Shown: piece after piece, positions 21,790 to 32,540 of the stretch | Layout of the letters: the number at the start of each line of letters is the position of its first letter | How positions within the stretch are numbered: position 1 is the stretch's first letter | NCBI RefSeq assembly: GCF_014905175.1 | Contig: NC_057788.1 | Coordinates: 13,479,404 to 13,543,403 of the forward strand | Reading direction: 5' to 3' | DNA: 64,000 bases | Source: Aphidius gifuensis | Taxonomy: Eukaryota; Arthropoda; Insecta; Hymenoptera; Braconidae | Made by a program: the position numbers and the translations under genes | Notes under the pieces: model-generated | What the model was told of the DNA's origin: nothing | The model's database searches: none | What the model saw: the letters and a program-made list of their open reading frames with translations, nothing else

Positions 21790-22633
21790 TCCACCAGGTT
21801 TCAGGTGGTTTTTCAACTTTTTCTTCTATATTTCGATTTGAAAAATAAACACGTTGACCATTTTCGAGATGAACGTGTAAATGTTGAATATTTGGATATC
21901 GATCATGTATTTTGAAACCTAGTATCAGCCAAACTGCCTCATTGCTACTTATATATCTTTCTGATTGATATTCGTTAATTTCATTATTATTTTTATTTTC
22001 TATTGAATAAATAGCTTGATTACTCCTTTTGTGTATATAATGTTTCGAATTCGCGCACGTAGTTATACAGTGCTATTCTCATGAAGAAATTTACACGATG
22101 TGCGCTATTTTTTATTTTTTTCTGTATTTCCAACCGTCAACTCCATACAACTCATTTTGCGACAGTCATGGATGTCGACTTTCGTAATGCGTTCAAACTG
22201 TATCCGATTTCTATTATAACCCAGGGAAACCATGAAAAACCTGGGCAGTACAGCCGGCTTGCGCCTATCATTCGATACATGGCGTTGGTGGTCGGGTTCG
22301 AACCCGTGACCTCCCTGTCACAAAGCTCGAACCTTAACCGCAGTGCCATATTGTTGGCTACCTTTGTGTATATATTTTAATATATACTTTACCGCAACTA
22401 CTAAACTACATGACTATAATTAAAAGCTTTAATTTCGAATTTTTTTTTCATTTTAGAATGTCTTCGTTGTGTACGTTCACTTTTCTGTTTATTAATTGTA
22501 TCTAACGTTAATGTTTGTACATCTTCTCGTGGTTCATCATCATCTTCTTGAATTTAATCATGTGGATCTTTGAATCTTTTTAATCTTTTTCCTAATAATG
22601 TTTTTCTTCCAATATTTTGTTTTCTTTTCGGCA
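21790..22633 (-). pseudogene. Helitron Rep/helicase remnant, internally deleted
   Basis: On the minus strand a Met at 22633 opens a basic N-terminus (MPKRKQNIGRKTLLGKRLK) with an early stop. After the SINE, the reading QAIYSIENKNNNEINEYQ, RYISSNEAVWLILGFKIHD, YPNIQHLHVHLENGQRVYF and PPETWW follows. That second block is characteristic of the region between the Rep and Pif1-helicase domains of Helitron proteins. The Rep catalytic HUH and tyrosine motifs and the whole helicase are missing, so the copy has a large internal deletion. Confidence 0.6.
22041..22358 (-). mobile_element. tRNA-derived SINE, copy 2 (318 bp)
   Basis: Same family as 16815-17152, in reverse orientation. The B box reads GGTTCGAACCC on the minus strand. 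Near-identical blocks include GCAAGCCGGCTGTACTGCCC and AAGTCGACATCCATGACTGT. Target duplication: CCTTTTGTGTATATA at about 22025-22039 and CCTTTGTGTATATA at 22361-22374 (one T difference). It sits inside the Helitron fossil. Confidence 0.85.
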
Positions 22634-22829
22634 TATTAATCACTTATTTGTAAAATGACATGTCAGTTATAAGAGATAATTTTATGCAATTCAAATGATT
22701 GTCTTTTTTTTTGAAACATACAGCTTACTTCAAATAAGAATAAAATTATTAAATCAATAAAAATTTTCTAAAAAAAATATTTTCCAATAGATGTAATTAT
22801 TCTAATATCCAATTCACCTTTTTTTGAAC

Positions 22830-23730
22830 TTGGAACATCAGGGAATATTTTTAAGTTTTTATTATCATAGATTCTGAACATCAAGGAAAAATCATTTATT
22901 ATGTTCATATTTCCAAATAAACCTAAATGTACGTAACTCGAAATATAGTTGTAACCCTCACATTATAAAAATAACGATTGTCATCGGTAATTATAAGAGA
23001 GATCATATTTTCCAATAAACCAAAGTAATCAGGTTTTTTTAAACAACCTTAGTACATCAGGAAATATTTTCAATTTTTTATTATCGTAAATTCTGAACAT
23101 CAACGAAAAAAGATTTATTATGTTCATATTGCCAAATAGACCTAAATGTACGTTATTCACAAAATAGTTGGAATTGTTCTCATTATAAAAATAACGTTTG
23201 TCATCAGTAATTATAAGAGAGTCAAAATATGACAATTCGATAACCTCAAATGAAATCTCAAAAATTGCGTAAAATCTGAACGTCAAGGAAAAAACATTTA
23301 TTATGTTTATATTTCCAAATAGACCTAAATGTATATAACCCGAAAAACAGTTGTAACTGTCTCATTATAAAAATATCGATTGTCATCGGTAATTATAAGA
23401 AAGAAAAAATATGTCAACTTAATAACCTCCATTAAAATGTTGGAATTTTTCAAAATTTTTTGTAAATCGAAAAATATTCTATTCATCTTATCAACAGCGA
23501 TCATATTTTCCAGTAAACCAAAGTATTCAGCTTTTTTTTAACACTCCTAGTACATCAGGAAATATTTTCAATTTTTTATTATCGTAAATTCTGAACATCA
23601 ACGAAAAAAAATTTATTATGTTCATATTTCCAAATAGACCTGAATGTAAGTTACTCGAAAAAAAGTTAAAATTTTCTTCTTGACTGAAAAATAAAATTGT
23701 CTTCGGTAATTATAAGAGAGGGCAAATATG
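22830..23730. repeat. Irregular tandem repeat, four copies
   Basis: TTTATTATGTTCATATTTCC followed by AAATAGACCTAAATGTACGT recurs near 22900, 23125, 23305 and 23615. It is linked by GTCATCGGTAATTATAAGAG and AGTACATCAGGAAATATTTT. Spacing is 180-310 bp because some units are incomplete. An 85-codon ORF (23029-23286, minus) is a reading of this repeat. Confidence 0.65.
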
Positions 23731-23869
23731 TTGCTAACGTTAATTTATGTTCGGGTGTTCCATTATAATTTGTTTTGAATAAATTTTAATTTCAACGTTC
23801 AATTGTTTTTTTTTTGTTTTTTTTTTCTCTTTGAATTTTTTTTGTTTTTTTTTTTAATTTTACAAGGTG

Positions 23870-24825
23870 CAGGTGCATCTTCAACAGTTGATGTATCAAA
23901 CGATACTACTGAAAATTACATCGAATGGCAAGATTGAGAAAATGTATTCAGAAACAGGATGAAGACAAGCATTATAATTAATTTAAAACATAAGGATGTA
24001 AGGACTTTCTTTCTGATGCTAAAGAAATGTTAATTAGTCAGATAGCTCTTATTTTACAAGATAAAAACGCACTTTAAGTCAATACTGTATTAGCTCTGAA
24101 TTATAAAATTGAAAAACCAGCTGATAATAGTGTGGAAGTTGAAACAAAATATTTCAGTGAAGGCAGTTTTGAGGTTTAACAATCATCAGATCTCAGCCAA
24201 TTATTTCAGGAAAATTTTGAACATTTTATAGAAGATGTTGAGGAAGCTAAATTAAATGGATCTGGTTGGAAACTGCATGAAATCCTTCATCTTGAAATCC
24301 AAATAAATGAATATATACCACTGCAAGGTGGTAATTCATCTTTCGTTGAAATGCCATCATGGATAATTAAAACTCATTCAGTTGTAAACGTTAAAAATTC
24401 AGACAATTTTTGTTTTATTTGGACAGTTTTAGCATGTTTATGGTGCCTAACCATGCTGACCATGTGAGTCAATATAAAAAACATATTGATAAGTCAAATT
24501 GTAGCGAATCCACTTTTCCCATAACATGGAAAAAAATCAAAATTTTTGGAAGAAAAAATGAGTTGAAAATAATATTTATGAAATAGAGAATGATGATGAT
24601 GATGATGATGAAAGTGATGATGATGTGGAAAAAAATAAAAAACATAGAAAAGAAAGGATTGTTCCATATTATATCAGCAAAAATGAATCTAATTGGGAAA
24701 CAATTCATCTCTTAATGATCAAAAGAGATGAAGAAGCAAAAAATGATGATGATGATGATGAGTTAGATTCACAAAAAATTTATCACAATATCATTTCGCT
24801 TGGATTAAAAATTCATCGAGATTAG
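23870..24825 (+). pseudogene. Decayed arthropod mobile-element-associated protein
   Basis: After an acceptor-like TACAAGGTGCAG near 23874 the plus strand gives, across stops and shifts: ENFEHFIEDVEEAKLNGSGW, LHLEIQINEYIPLQGG, MPSWIIKTHSVVNVKNSD, FCFIWTVLACLW, then PNHADHVSQYKKHIDK and IVPYYISKNESNWETIHLLM. This order matches a large protein family repeated across arthropod genomes. I associate it, without certainty, with Maverick/Polinton-like elements. An in-frame GATGAT/AATGAT microsatellite has inserted Asp runs. At least three stops or frameshifts make it non-functional. Confidence 0.45.
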
Positions 24826-24849
24826 TAAAAGCGCAAATTTCTAAACATA

Positions 24850-25531
24850 ATGGAAAAAAAATAATTTGTATTTCTAACTTCTTCCTTTTCGGATCTTGAC
24901 CTTCTAATTTTCTGTCCTAATTGGAGTTGTCGCAGCATAATTTCGGAATCCGCTTGTTCTTTTTTTAATTCTGCTATAAACGCATAAAAACTGGGGTGAT
25001 CTTTCCTAGGCTATTTATAAATAACTTTTTTTGTTAATTGTATGTTTTTAATATTATCTTTTATTTTTTACCAGCAAGAGTGTTGCGAAAATCAGTTGGT
25101 ATTTCATGCAAATCTTTAATTTTGGTTGGATTAGATGGTATATTACGTAACCGCACTCGACTTATGCTTTTTCTTATATTTAATCTGTCCGGTAGTTCTG
25201 CTAAAACCCCTGAAGAAACATTTCTCAACGCATTACGAAGAATTTGAGCCGGTGGTTGCTCGGGGTGCTCCTCAGCAGCTCTTTTTATACCACTAACAAG
25301 TTTTTCAGCTTTTACTTCCTCAGGATTTGGTGCGTGGATATGATCTGCAACGACACCTTTTACAACTTCTAAATTTTCTGGTCCACCGTGAGTCACAACC
25401 CGAGCTCCACATTCACAAGTTCGACGGCACTTCCAATGAGCTCGTTCTCCTATTTTTCCACCATTTTTATAATATAAATAGCCATCAATATGGAGCATAA
25501 ATGTATTTTTCCCACTCTTTGATTTTATCAA
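24850..25531 (-). pseudogene. FLYWCH zinc-finger MULE-type transposase, internally deleted
   Basis: Exon 1 (Met at 25531 down to a donor near 25065, TTGCTG/GTAAAA) begins MIKSKSGKNTFMLHIDGYLY. It then has a FLYWCH finger (HWKCRRTCECGARVV with a later ADHIHAP) and the linker RLNIRKSISRVRLRNIP. Downstream, after an AG, 24855-25012 reads HPSFYAFIAELKKEQADSEI and LRQLQLGQKIRRSRSEKEE, the C-terminal tail typical of the same transposases. The catalytic DDE part that should lie between them is missing. Alternatively exon 1 alone may be a domesticated FLYWCH gene. Confidence 0.6.
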
Positions 25532-25754
25532 TTCTGCAATAGTTATGAAGCTATATATGGGGCATTCTGAGTCACTTCAGCTGGTCATCTGCCTGACCCT
25601 CACAGATTGAGTTGAAAATTTTTTTATATAATGTTTTTGGCTTTTTATGCAGCCTGAATATTTCGGAAATTTTGTGACGTATTTTAGCCGGTAAAGTAGA
25701 GTGTTTTAATGTTAAGTCTCTTCTTTCATAAAAAAAGCCCCAATTTAAATACAT

Positions 25755-26127
25755 AAAATTTTTTTAATAAAATAAGGTACTCAATCCACGTGTGTTCGAT
25801 TAAAAATTAGAGTGGGCCGAGACGTTTTTATGCGTTTTTTTTTTCAAAATATTTTGAAAAAAAAAAAAAATTAAATTTTTAAATGACCCTGAAATTTTTT
25901 TTTTTTTTTAAATAAATTTTTTTTTCAAATAAATTTTATTTTCAAAATATTAAAATTTTTTTATTATATTTTATTAACACTGGTACATAAAGGTATATAT
26001 ATGTCAACAAATATAAGAATACTATTTGTATTCAATTTTTAACAGTAATATATATATTTAATTTATCAAGTCTTCTTTTTTTTCACTTATTAATAATTTA
26101 TATACTTTTTTATCAAAAGAATCATTA
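25755..26127. other. AT-rich spacer
   Basis: Long A/T homopolymers and simple sequence; nothing recognisable. Confidence 0.4.
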
Positions 26128-28310
26128 TTAACTTGTACTTTTTTTATCACAATTATTTCCAATATTATCGGCCAACCATACCGAACAACAATCACAGTTG
26201 AAAATAAAAAAATTTTTTTCCATGTCTATTTTACTTGTATTAAAATACTTTAAACAACTGTATTCTGCCCACCGATGACATGTATGACATTGAAACCACG
26301 TGTCTTTGCTTCTTGCTTCGGAAGACCCACAATAAATACATCTCAGGCTTACGTCCAACGAATTAAATAAAATCAAATTTTTTAATTCATTTCTTTTTTC
26401 ACATGGATCAAGTTCATTCATAACAAGTACCCTTTCTTTGAGTATTTCTTCCATGTAGTGTATTATAAATACACCACAGTTGTGTCCATCATTTTGAAGT
26501 GGATATTTAAAAGGGACAATACTTATCCATTTTTTAAATACCTACAAGTATATAAATAGATAAAAATTATATGAAACATATTTTTAACATACGAACCAAT
26601 AAATGAATAAGTAAATAAATATTAATATAATAATAATTAAAATTTTAACTACCTTTTCGTAAAAAGCAATAAAATTTTGAGTAAATAATTCACTTGTTGA
26701 ATTTTTTGTTTTTTGTCTATTATTTGAATCAAAAAAATAAATTGTTGAAGTTGTTATATCAACATAAACAAGTATCCAGTGTGAATCATAAACTTGACAT
26801 GGGAGCAATATTTTAGATTTTCCTTTCCACTGGTTTTCTAAATTTTTATAAAATTGTTTTTCTCTTCTTGTTCCCTCCAGAATATATTTACTTATTTCAC
26901 ATGAAACATATGCTACGATCTGACTCAAATTATTCTTTTTTAATTTACATCCAGTAATCAATTACAAAATTTACCAACCAATTGGATTCAAAAAGAGAAA
27001 AATAATCATCAGACATTAACAGTATATTTTCTCCAGTATTCATGTCTTCAGTATATGCAACAAAAAATTTTCTTGGTGGTGATGAATGATAATAATAATG
27101 TGGATCTTTAATTGTGTTGTTATCATAAAATTTTAGTTTTATACAACTATATTCAGCTGACAATTTTATTAAATTTTCTTTATCTTCATATGTTTTTAAT
27201 TTTTTTTTCTTGGCTGTCTATCAAATCTATTCCAACACTCTTCAGATTCTAAATTATCTGGCTGATTAATTTTTTTTTTACGAGATTTTACATGACTTTT
27301 TGGTTGAGGCAATGATAATTGTTTATATGCTGCAGTTGTTTGACAATAAATTTTATCTATAAAACGACCAACTTTTAAATTTTTTTCATTTTTAGCTTTC
27401 ATCATTTTGAAATGAATCTCAGCATGAGTATTGACTGAGTGTATTTTTTCAGGATGAATAATTGTAGTCCAAATTGGTGCATATGGTAACAAATTTTTTA
27501 ATAAATAAAAACAAAAACTTTTTGAAAATAACTTGTTGTCATCCTTCCACTCATTAATTTTTTCAATTTTTTTTTTTATTTTTTGGTAAATATTAAAAAA
27601 AAAACGATAAAATGGGCTCCGAATATAAATTGCCTCATTGGAACGCATTGTATCATCATTATCGTCATCATCATCATCACTATTATCATCAATACTTTTA
27701 TCTTTATTACTACTATCACTAGTATCGCTAATATCAACTTTTTCGATTATTTCTTCTTTTTTCATTATTTTTTCTTCATCAATTGTTGATTTAATTTTTT
27801 CATTTAAATTTGAAAAATATTTAATAGCATCAACAACTTGATTTGTTTCTTTTGATGATAATAAAATTATCATCATATTTTCTACCCGACTCGCCATTTC
27901 ATTTAAGTCTACACTGTGTGCTATAACTGCTATTATTTCTAAGCACAGCTTAGTTTTGTACTAACTCTTTTATTTTTGTTTTTTTCAACCGACGTGAAAT
28001 CATTTTCATAAGATGAGGGTAACAAGTAAATAAAAGTATCAAACCAGATGGTAATTTGTCATTATTTATAATATTGTCATAAATTTTTTTCATATATTGC
28101 AACACAGTAATGTTGTTCCAGGCAAGCATCAATGCATTAATACTTGCCCATGCCATATCACTTACAAAACTTTCAAATGGTGGCCATGATACATTATTTT
28201 CAATCCAATAATTTTTTATATATATCAAGTAATCAACTATTGTTGATGATTTATGGTCATTAGTAATAAATGATAAAACAGGATAAATTTTTCCATCAAT
28301 AACAACATTA
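26128..28310 (-). pseudogene. MULE-like transposase with Ulp1/C48 protease and PHD-like finger
   Basis: Minus-strand order. 28310-27950: VIDGKIYPVLSFITNDHKSS, WPPFESFVSDMAWASINALM and CYPHLMKMISRRLKK. The Asp and the C-x-x-H motif are like those of MULE DDE transposases. 27897-27196: acidic/basic linker. 27163-26945: SNWLVNFVIDYW. 26961-26584: ILLPCQVYDSHWILVYVDI with FFDSNN (His and Asp of a C48 peptidase). 26530-26440: LQNDGHNCGVFIIHYMEE (Gln and catalytic Cys). 26454-26128: a finger CIYCGSS, WFQCHTCHRWAEYSC, FNCDCC. Frameshifts occur near 27930, 27190 (A run) and 26950. The N-terminus is cut by the satellite at 28311. Ulp1-like proteases cleave SUMO-type conjugates; their role in transposons is not established. 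Confidence 0.65.
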
Positions 28311-31300
28311 TTAACTGTTTAAAACGGATAATAAATCCCGCGTGTTTGAATTCATTAATTTAGTATTAATGTATGCGCAATAATTATCGCAATAGGAAAA
28401 TAAATTCCAAATATTTAATTAAATTCATCTACTATTCAATTACGCATTTCAATTGTTGAAAAAGGACGATAAATCCCGCTTTTTTACTTTCATTAGTTTA
28501 GTATTCATGTGTGCACAATAATTATTGAAATAGGAGAATAAATTCCAAATATTTGACTGAATTTATTTATTATTGTTAACTGTTTAAAACGGACAATAAA
28601 TCTCGCGTGTTTGAATTCATTTATTTAGTATTTATGTATGCGTAATAATTATCGCAATAGGAAAATAAATTCCAAATATTGAATTAAATTCATTTACTAT
28701 TAAATTACGCATATTAATTGTTGAAAAAGGATTATACATCTTATTTATTTTAATCCATTAATTTGATATTAATATGTGTGTAATAATTGTTGAAATAAGA
28801 GGATAATTTCCAAATCTTTAAATGAATTTATTCATTATTTAATTATGCGTATTTAATTGTTGCAAAAGAGCAATATTAAAGTCCATTAATTTGGTATTAA
28901 GGGATTTGGACGATTTTTTTCGGAATATGAGAAAGAAATGAAATTTATACAGTAGATTTTTGAAATACTAATACATATTATGTGATTTTTTGGTAATTGT
29001 TTGGAAGCTCGTTTTTTTTTTATTAATTTTTAAAGTTGACAACTTTTAACATTGGCTCTTATGGAGAATGCGATTTTCGTCAAAAAAAAATCCATTAAAA
29101 TACCAATATCTCCAATCGACAATATGACATCATGAAAAAAAAACTATCGGGTTATAAAATGAGACAAAAGAAAACGTATAGAAAGAAAATAAAAGGGGTT
29201 TGGAGCATAGTTTTTACAATTAATTAAAGTATGAAAAATAGATTTTATGAGAAATTATTGAAAAATCACTAGAGACCTCTTGCGGATGACTTCTAGAAAC
29301 ACAATATTTCTATGAGTGCGAAAAAGACAAAAAACAGAGAAAAAATGTTGTCTCTCTCTTCGTTTTAAAAAATCGTCCAAATCCCTTAATGTGTGCGTAA
29401 TAATTGTTGAAATAAGAGAATAAATTCCAAATATTTAAATGAATTTATTTATTATCTAATTATGCGTATTTAATTTTTGCAAAAGGGCAATAAATCTCGT
29501 TTATTAAAATCCATTAATTTGATATTAATGTTTGCGTAATGATTGTTGAAATAAAAGAATAAATTCCAAATATTGAAAAGAATTTATTTATTATTTATGT
29601 ATGCGTATTTAATTGTTGCAAAAGGGCAGTAAGTCTCGCTTATTAAAATCCAATAATTTGATATTAATGTTTGCGTAATAATTGTTGAAATAAAAGAATA
29701 AATTCCAAATATTGAAAAAAATTTATTTATTATTTATGTATGCGTATTTAATTGTTGCAAAAGGGCAGTAAGTCTCGCTTATTAAAATCCATTAATTTGA
29801 TATTAATGTTTGCGTAATAATTGTTGAAATAAAAGAATAAATTCCAAATATTTAAATGAATTTATTTATTATCTAATTATACGTATTTAATTTTTGCAAA
29901 AAGTGCAATAAATCTCGTTTATTAAAGTTCATTAATTTGGTATTAGTGTTTGCGTAATAATTGTTGAAATAGGAGAATAAATTCCAAATATTTAAATGAA
30001 TTTATTTATTATCTAATTATGCGTATTTAATTTTTGCAAAAGGGCAAGAAATCTCGTTTATTAAAGTTCATTAATTTGGTATTAGTGTTTGCGTAATAAT
30101 TATTGAAATAAGAGAATAAATTCCAAATATTTAAATGAATTTATTTATTATCTAATTATACGTATTTAATTTTTGCAAAAAGTGCAATAAATCTCGTTTA
30201 TTAAAGTTCATTAATTTGGTATTAGTGTTTGCGTAATAATTGTTGAAATAGGAGAATAAATTCCAAATATTTAAATGAATTTATTTATTATCTAATTATG
30301 CGTATTTAATTTTTGCAAAAGGGCAATAAATCTCGTTTATTAAAATCCATTAATTTGATATTAATGTTTGCGTAATGATTGTTGAAATAAAAGAATAAAT
30401 TCCAAATATTGAAAAGAATTTATTTATTATTTATGTATGCGTATTTAATTGTTGCAAAAGGGCAGTAAGTCTCGCTTATTAAAATCCAATAATTTGATAT
30501 TAATGTTTGCGTAATAATTGTTGAAATAAAAGAATAAATTCCAAATATTGAAAAAAATTTATTTATTATTTATGTATGCGTATTTAATTGTTGCAAAAGG
30601 GCAGTAAGTCTCGCTTATTAAAATCCATTAATTTGATATTAATGTTTGCGTAATAATTGTTGAAATAAAAGAATAAATTTCAAATATTTAAATGAATTTA
30701 TTTATTATCTAATTATACGTATTTAATTTTTGCAAAAAGTGCAATAAATCTCGTTTATTAAAGTTCATTAATTTGGTATTAGTGTTTGCGTAATAATTGT
30801 TGAAATAGGAGAATAAATTCCAAATATTTAAATGAATTTATTTATTATCTAATTATGCGTATTTAATTTTTGCAAAAGGGCAAGAAATCTCGTTTATTAA
30901 AATCTATTAATTTGATATTAATGTTTGCGTAATAATTGTTGAAATAAAAGAATAAATTCCAAATATTTAAATGAATTTATTTATTATCTAATTATGCGTA
31001 TTTAATTTTTGCAAAAAGGGCAATAAATCTCGTTTATTAAAGTTCATTAATTTGGTATTAGTGTTTGCGTAATAATTATTGAAATAAGAGAATAAATTCC
31101 AAATATTTAAATGAATTTATTTATTATCTAATTATGCGTATTTAATTTTTGCAAAAAGGGCAATAAATCTCGTTTATTAAAGTTCATTAATTTGGTATTA
31201 GTGTTTGCGTAATAATTGTTGAAATAGGAGAATAAATTCCAAATATTTAAATGAATTTATTTATTATCTAATTATGCGTATTTAATTTTTGCAAAAAGGG

Positions 31301-31913
31301 CAATAAATCTCGTTTATTAAAGTTCATTAATTTGGTATTAGTGTTTGCGTAATAATTATTGAAATAAGAGAATAAATTCCAAATATTTAAATGAATTTAT
31401 TTATTATCTAATTATGCGTATTTAATTTTTGCAAAAAGGGCGATAAATCTCGTTTATTAAAGTTCATTAATTTGGTATTAGTGTTTGCGTAATAATTATT
31501 GAAATAAGAGAATAAATTCCAAATATTTAAATGAATTTATTTATTATCTAATTATGCGTATTTAATTTTTGCAAAAAGGGCGATAAATCTCGTTTATTAA
31601 AGTTCATTAATTTGGTATTAGTGTTTGCGTAATAATTGTTGAAATAGGAGAATAAATTCCAAATATTTAAATGAATTTATTTATTATCTAATTATGCGTA
31701 TTTAATTTTTTCCAAAGGGCAAGAAATCCTGTTTATTAAAATCCATTAATTTGATATTAATGTTTGCGTAATAATTGTTGAAATAAAAGAATAAATTCCA
31801 AATATTTAAATGAATTTATTTATTATTTATGTATGCGTATTTAATTGTTGCAAAAGGGCAATAAGTCTCGCTTATTAAAATCCATTAATTTGATATTAAT
31901 GTTTGCGTAATAA
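28311..31913. repeat. ~139-bp satellite array (left part)
   Basis: Each monomer runs GAATAAATTCCAAATATTTA, GAATTTATTTATTAT, TATGCGTATTTAATTTTTGC, AAAAGGGCAATAAATCTCG, CCATTAATTTGATATTAATG, TTTGCGTAATAATTGTTGAA. Monomers at the left edge are more diverged. From about 29400 onward they are very similar and fall into two or more variant types. The array is broken by a MITE at 28901-29385 and resumes after the Helitron at 41988. Confidence 0.95.
28901..29385. mobile_element. TTAA-type MITE (485 bp)
   Basis: Perfect 19-bp terminal inverted repeats GGGATTTGGACGATTTTTT / AAAAAATCGTCCAAATCCC, flanked by TTAA on both sides (28897-28900, 29386-29389). Intact monomers have one TTAA at this position (GATATTAATG), so the insertion duplicated it. 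TTAA duplication points to piggyBac- or Kolobok-mobilised elements. No open frame. Confidence 0.9.
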
Positions 31914-32540
31914 TCCTTTATAAAAAAGGACAAGACACTTTCAGTTAACTTCACGTGGCAACGTTTATTCGTGATTCTATTGGCTGACGCTGACGACACA
32001 TCCATTTTCATTAGTTCTCACACACACACATACACGTTATACGTTCGATACATTCAATTAATCGATAATCGATATTTTTGGGTTCATTTAAGTACTAACA
32101 ACTAAGTTCACTTAGTCCAATATATATCCTGTAATAAATAATATATAATTTATTATATATTAATATAATGAATAAAATATTATTTTCAATTCGACGTATA
32201 ATTAATTTTAAATAAATGTTTAAAAATGTTTTATCTGAACATAATCTGAACATAAAATAATAAAAATCAAGTTAATTATTAATCTGCGCTACCATGTGTC
32301 GATACACCACTGGCTCTATCTGTTGAGCAATTATCCATACGCTTTGTCGCTTGTGCGTGCGTATATCGGTGAATCGGTCTTCTTTGGTTGACATCAGCAA
32401 GCACCGCAAGTTCACAAAAAAAAAAAAATTGAAACGAAAATTTTTTTAGAAAAAAAAAAAAAAAAATAGAATATTTCGTATTTAATTACTTTTAAAATCA
32501 TAATAAAAATAGTTTCTTATTAACAATTTTAATTATCACA

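Larger units (their letters stand above)
20467..22633 (-). mobile_element. Helitron fossil with 3' hairpin end (minus)
   Basis: At 20467-20500 the minus strand ends in a perfect hairpin (CCCGGC-AAC-GCCGGG) followed by TCCGGCCTACTAG, then T. This is the Helitron 3' signature of a GC hairpin, CTAG and an A-T insertion dinucleotide. Further in on the same strand lie remnants of a Rep/helicase gene (21790-22633). Between them is a 284-bp tandem repeat. The 5' end was not located. Confidence 0.65.

Noticed and set aside
27583..27841. Ser/Leu and Ile/Thr-rich plus-strand ORFs
   Set aside because: Antisense readings of the acidic Asp-run microsatellite in the MULE-like protein linker.
28311..31913. 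CRISPR-like array
   Set aside because: Repeats are contiguous ~139-bp monomers without unique spacers; eukaryotic satellite.
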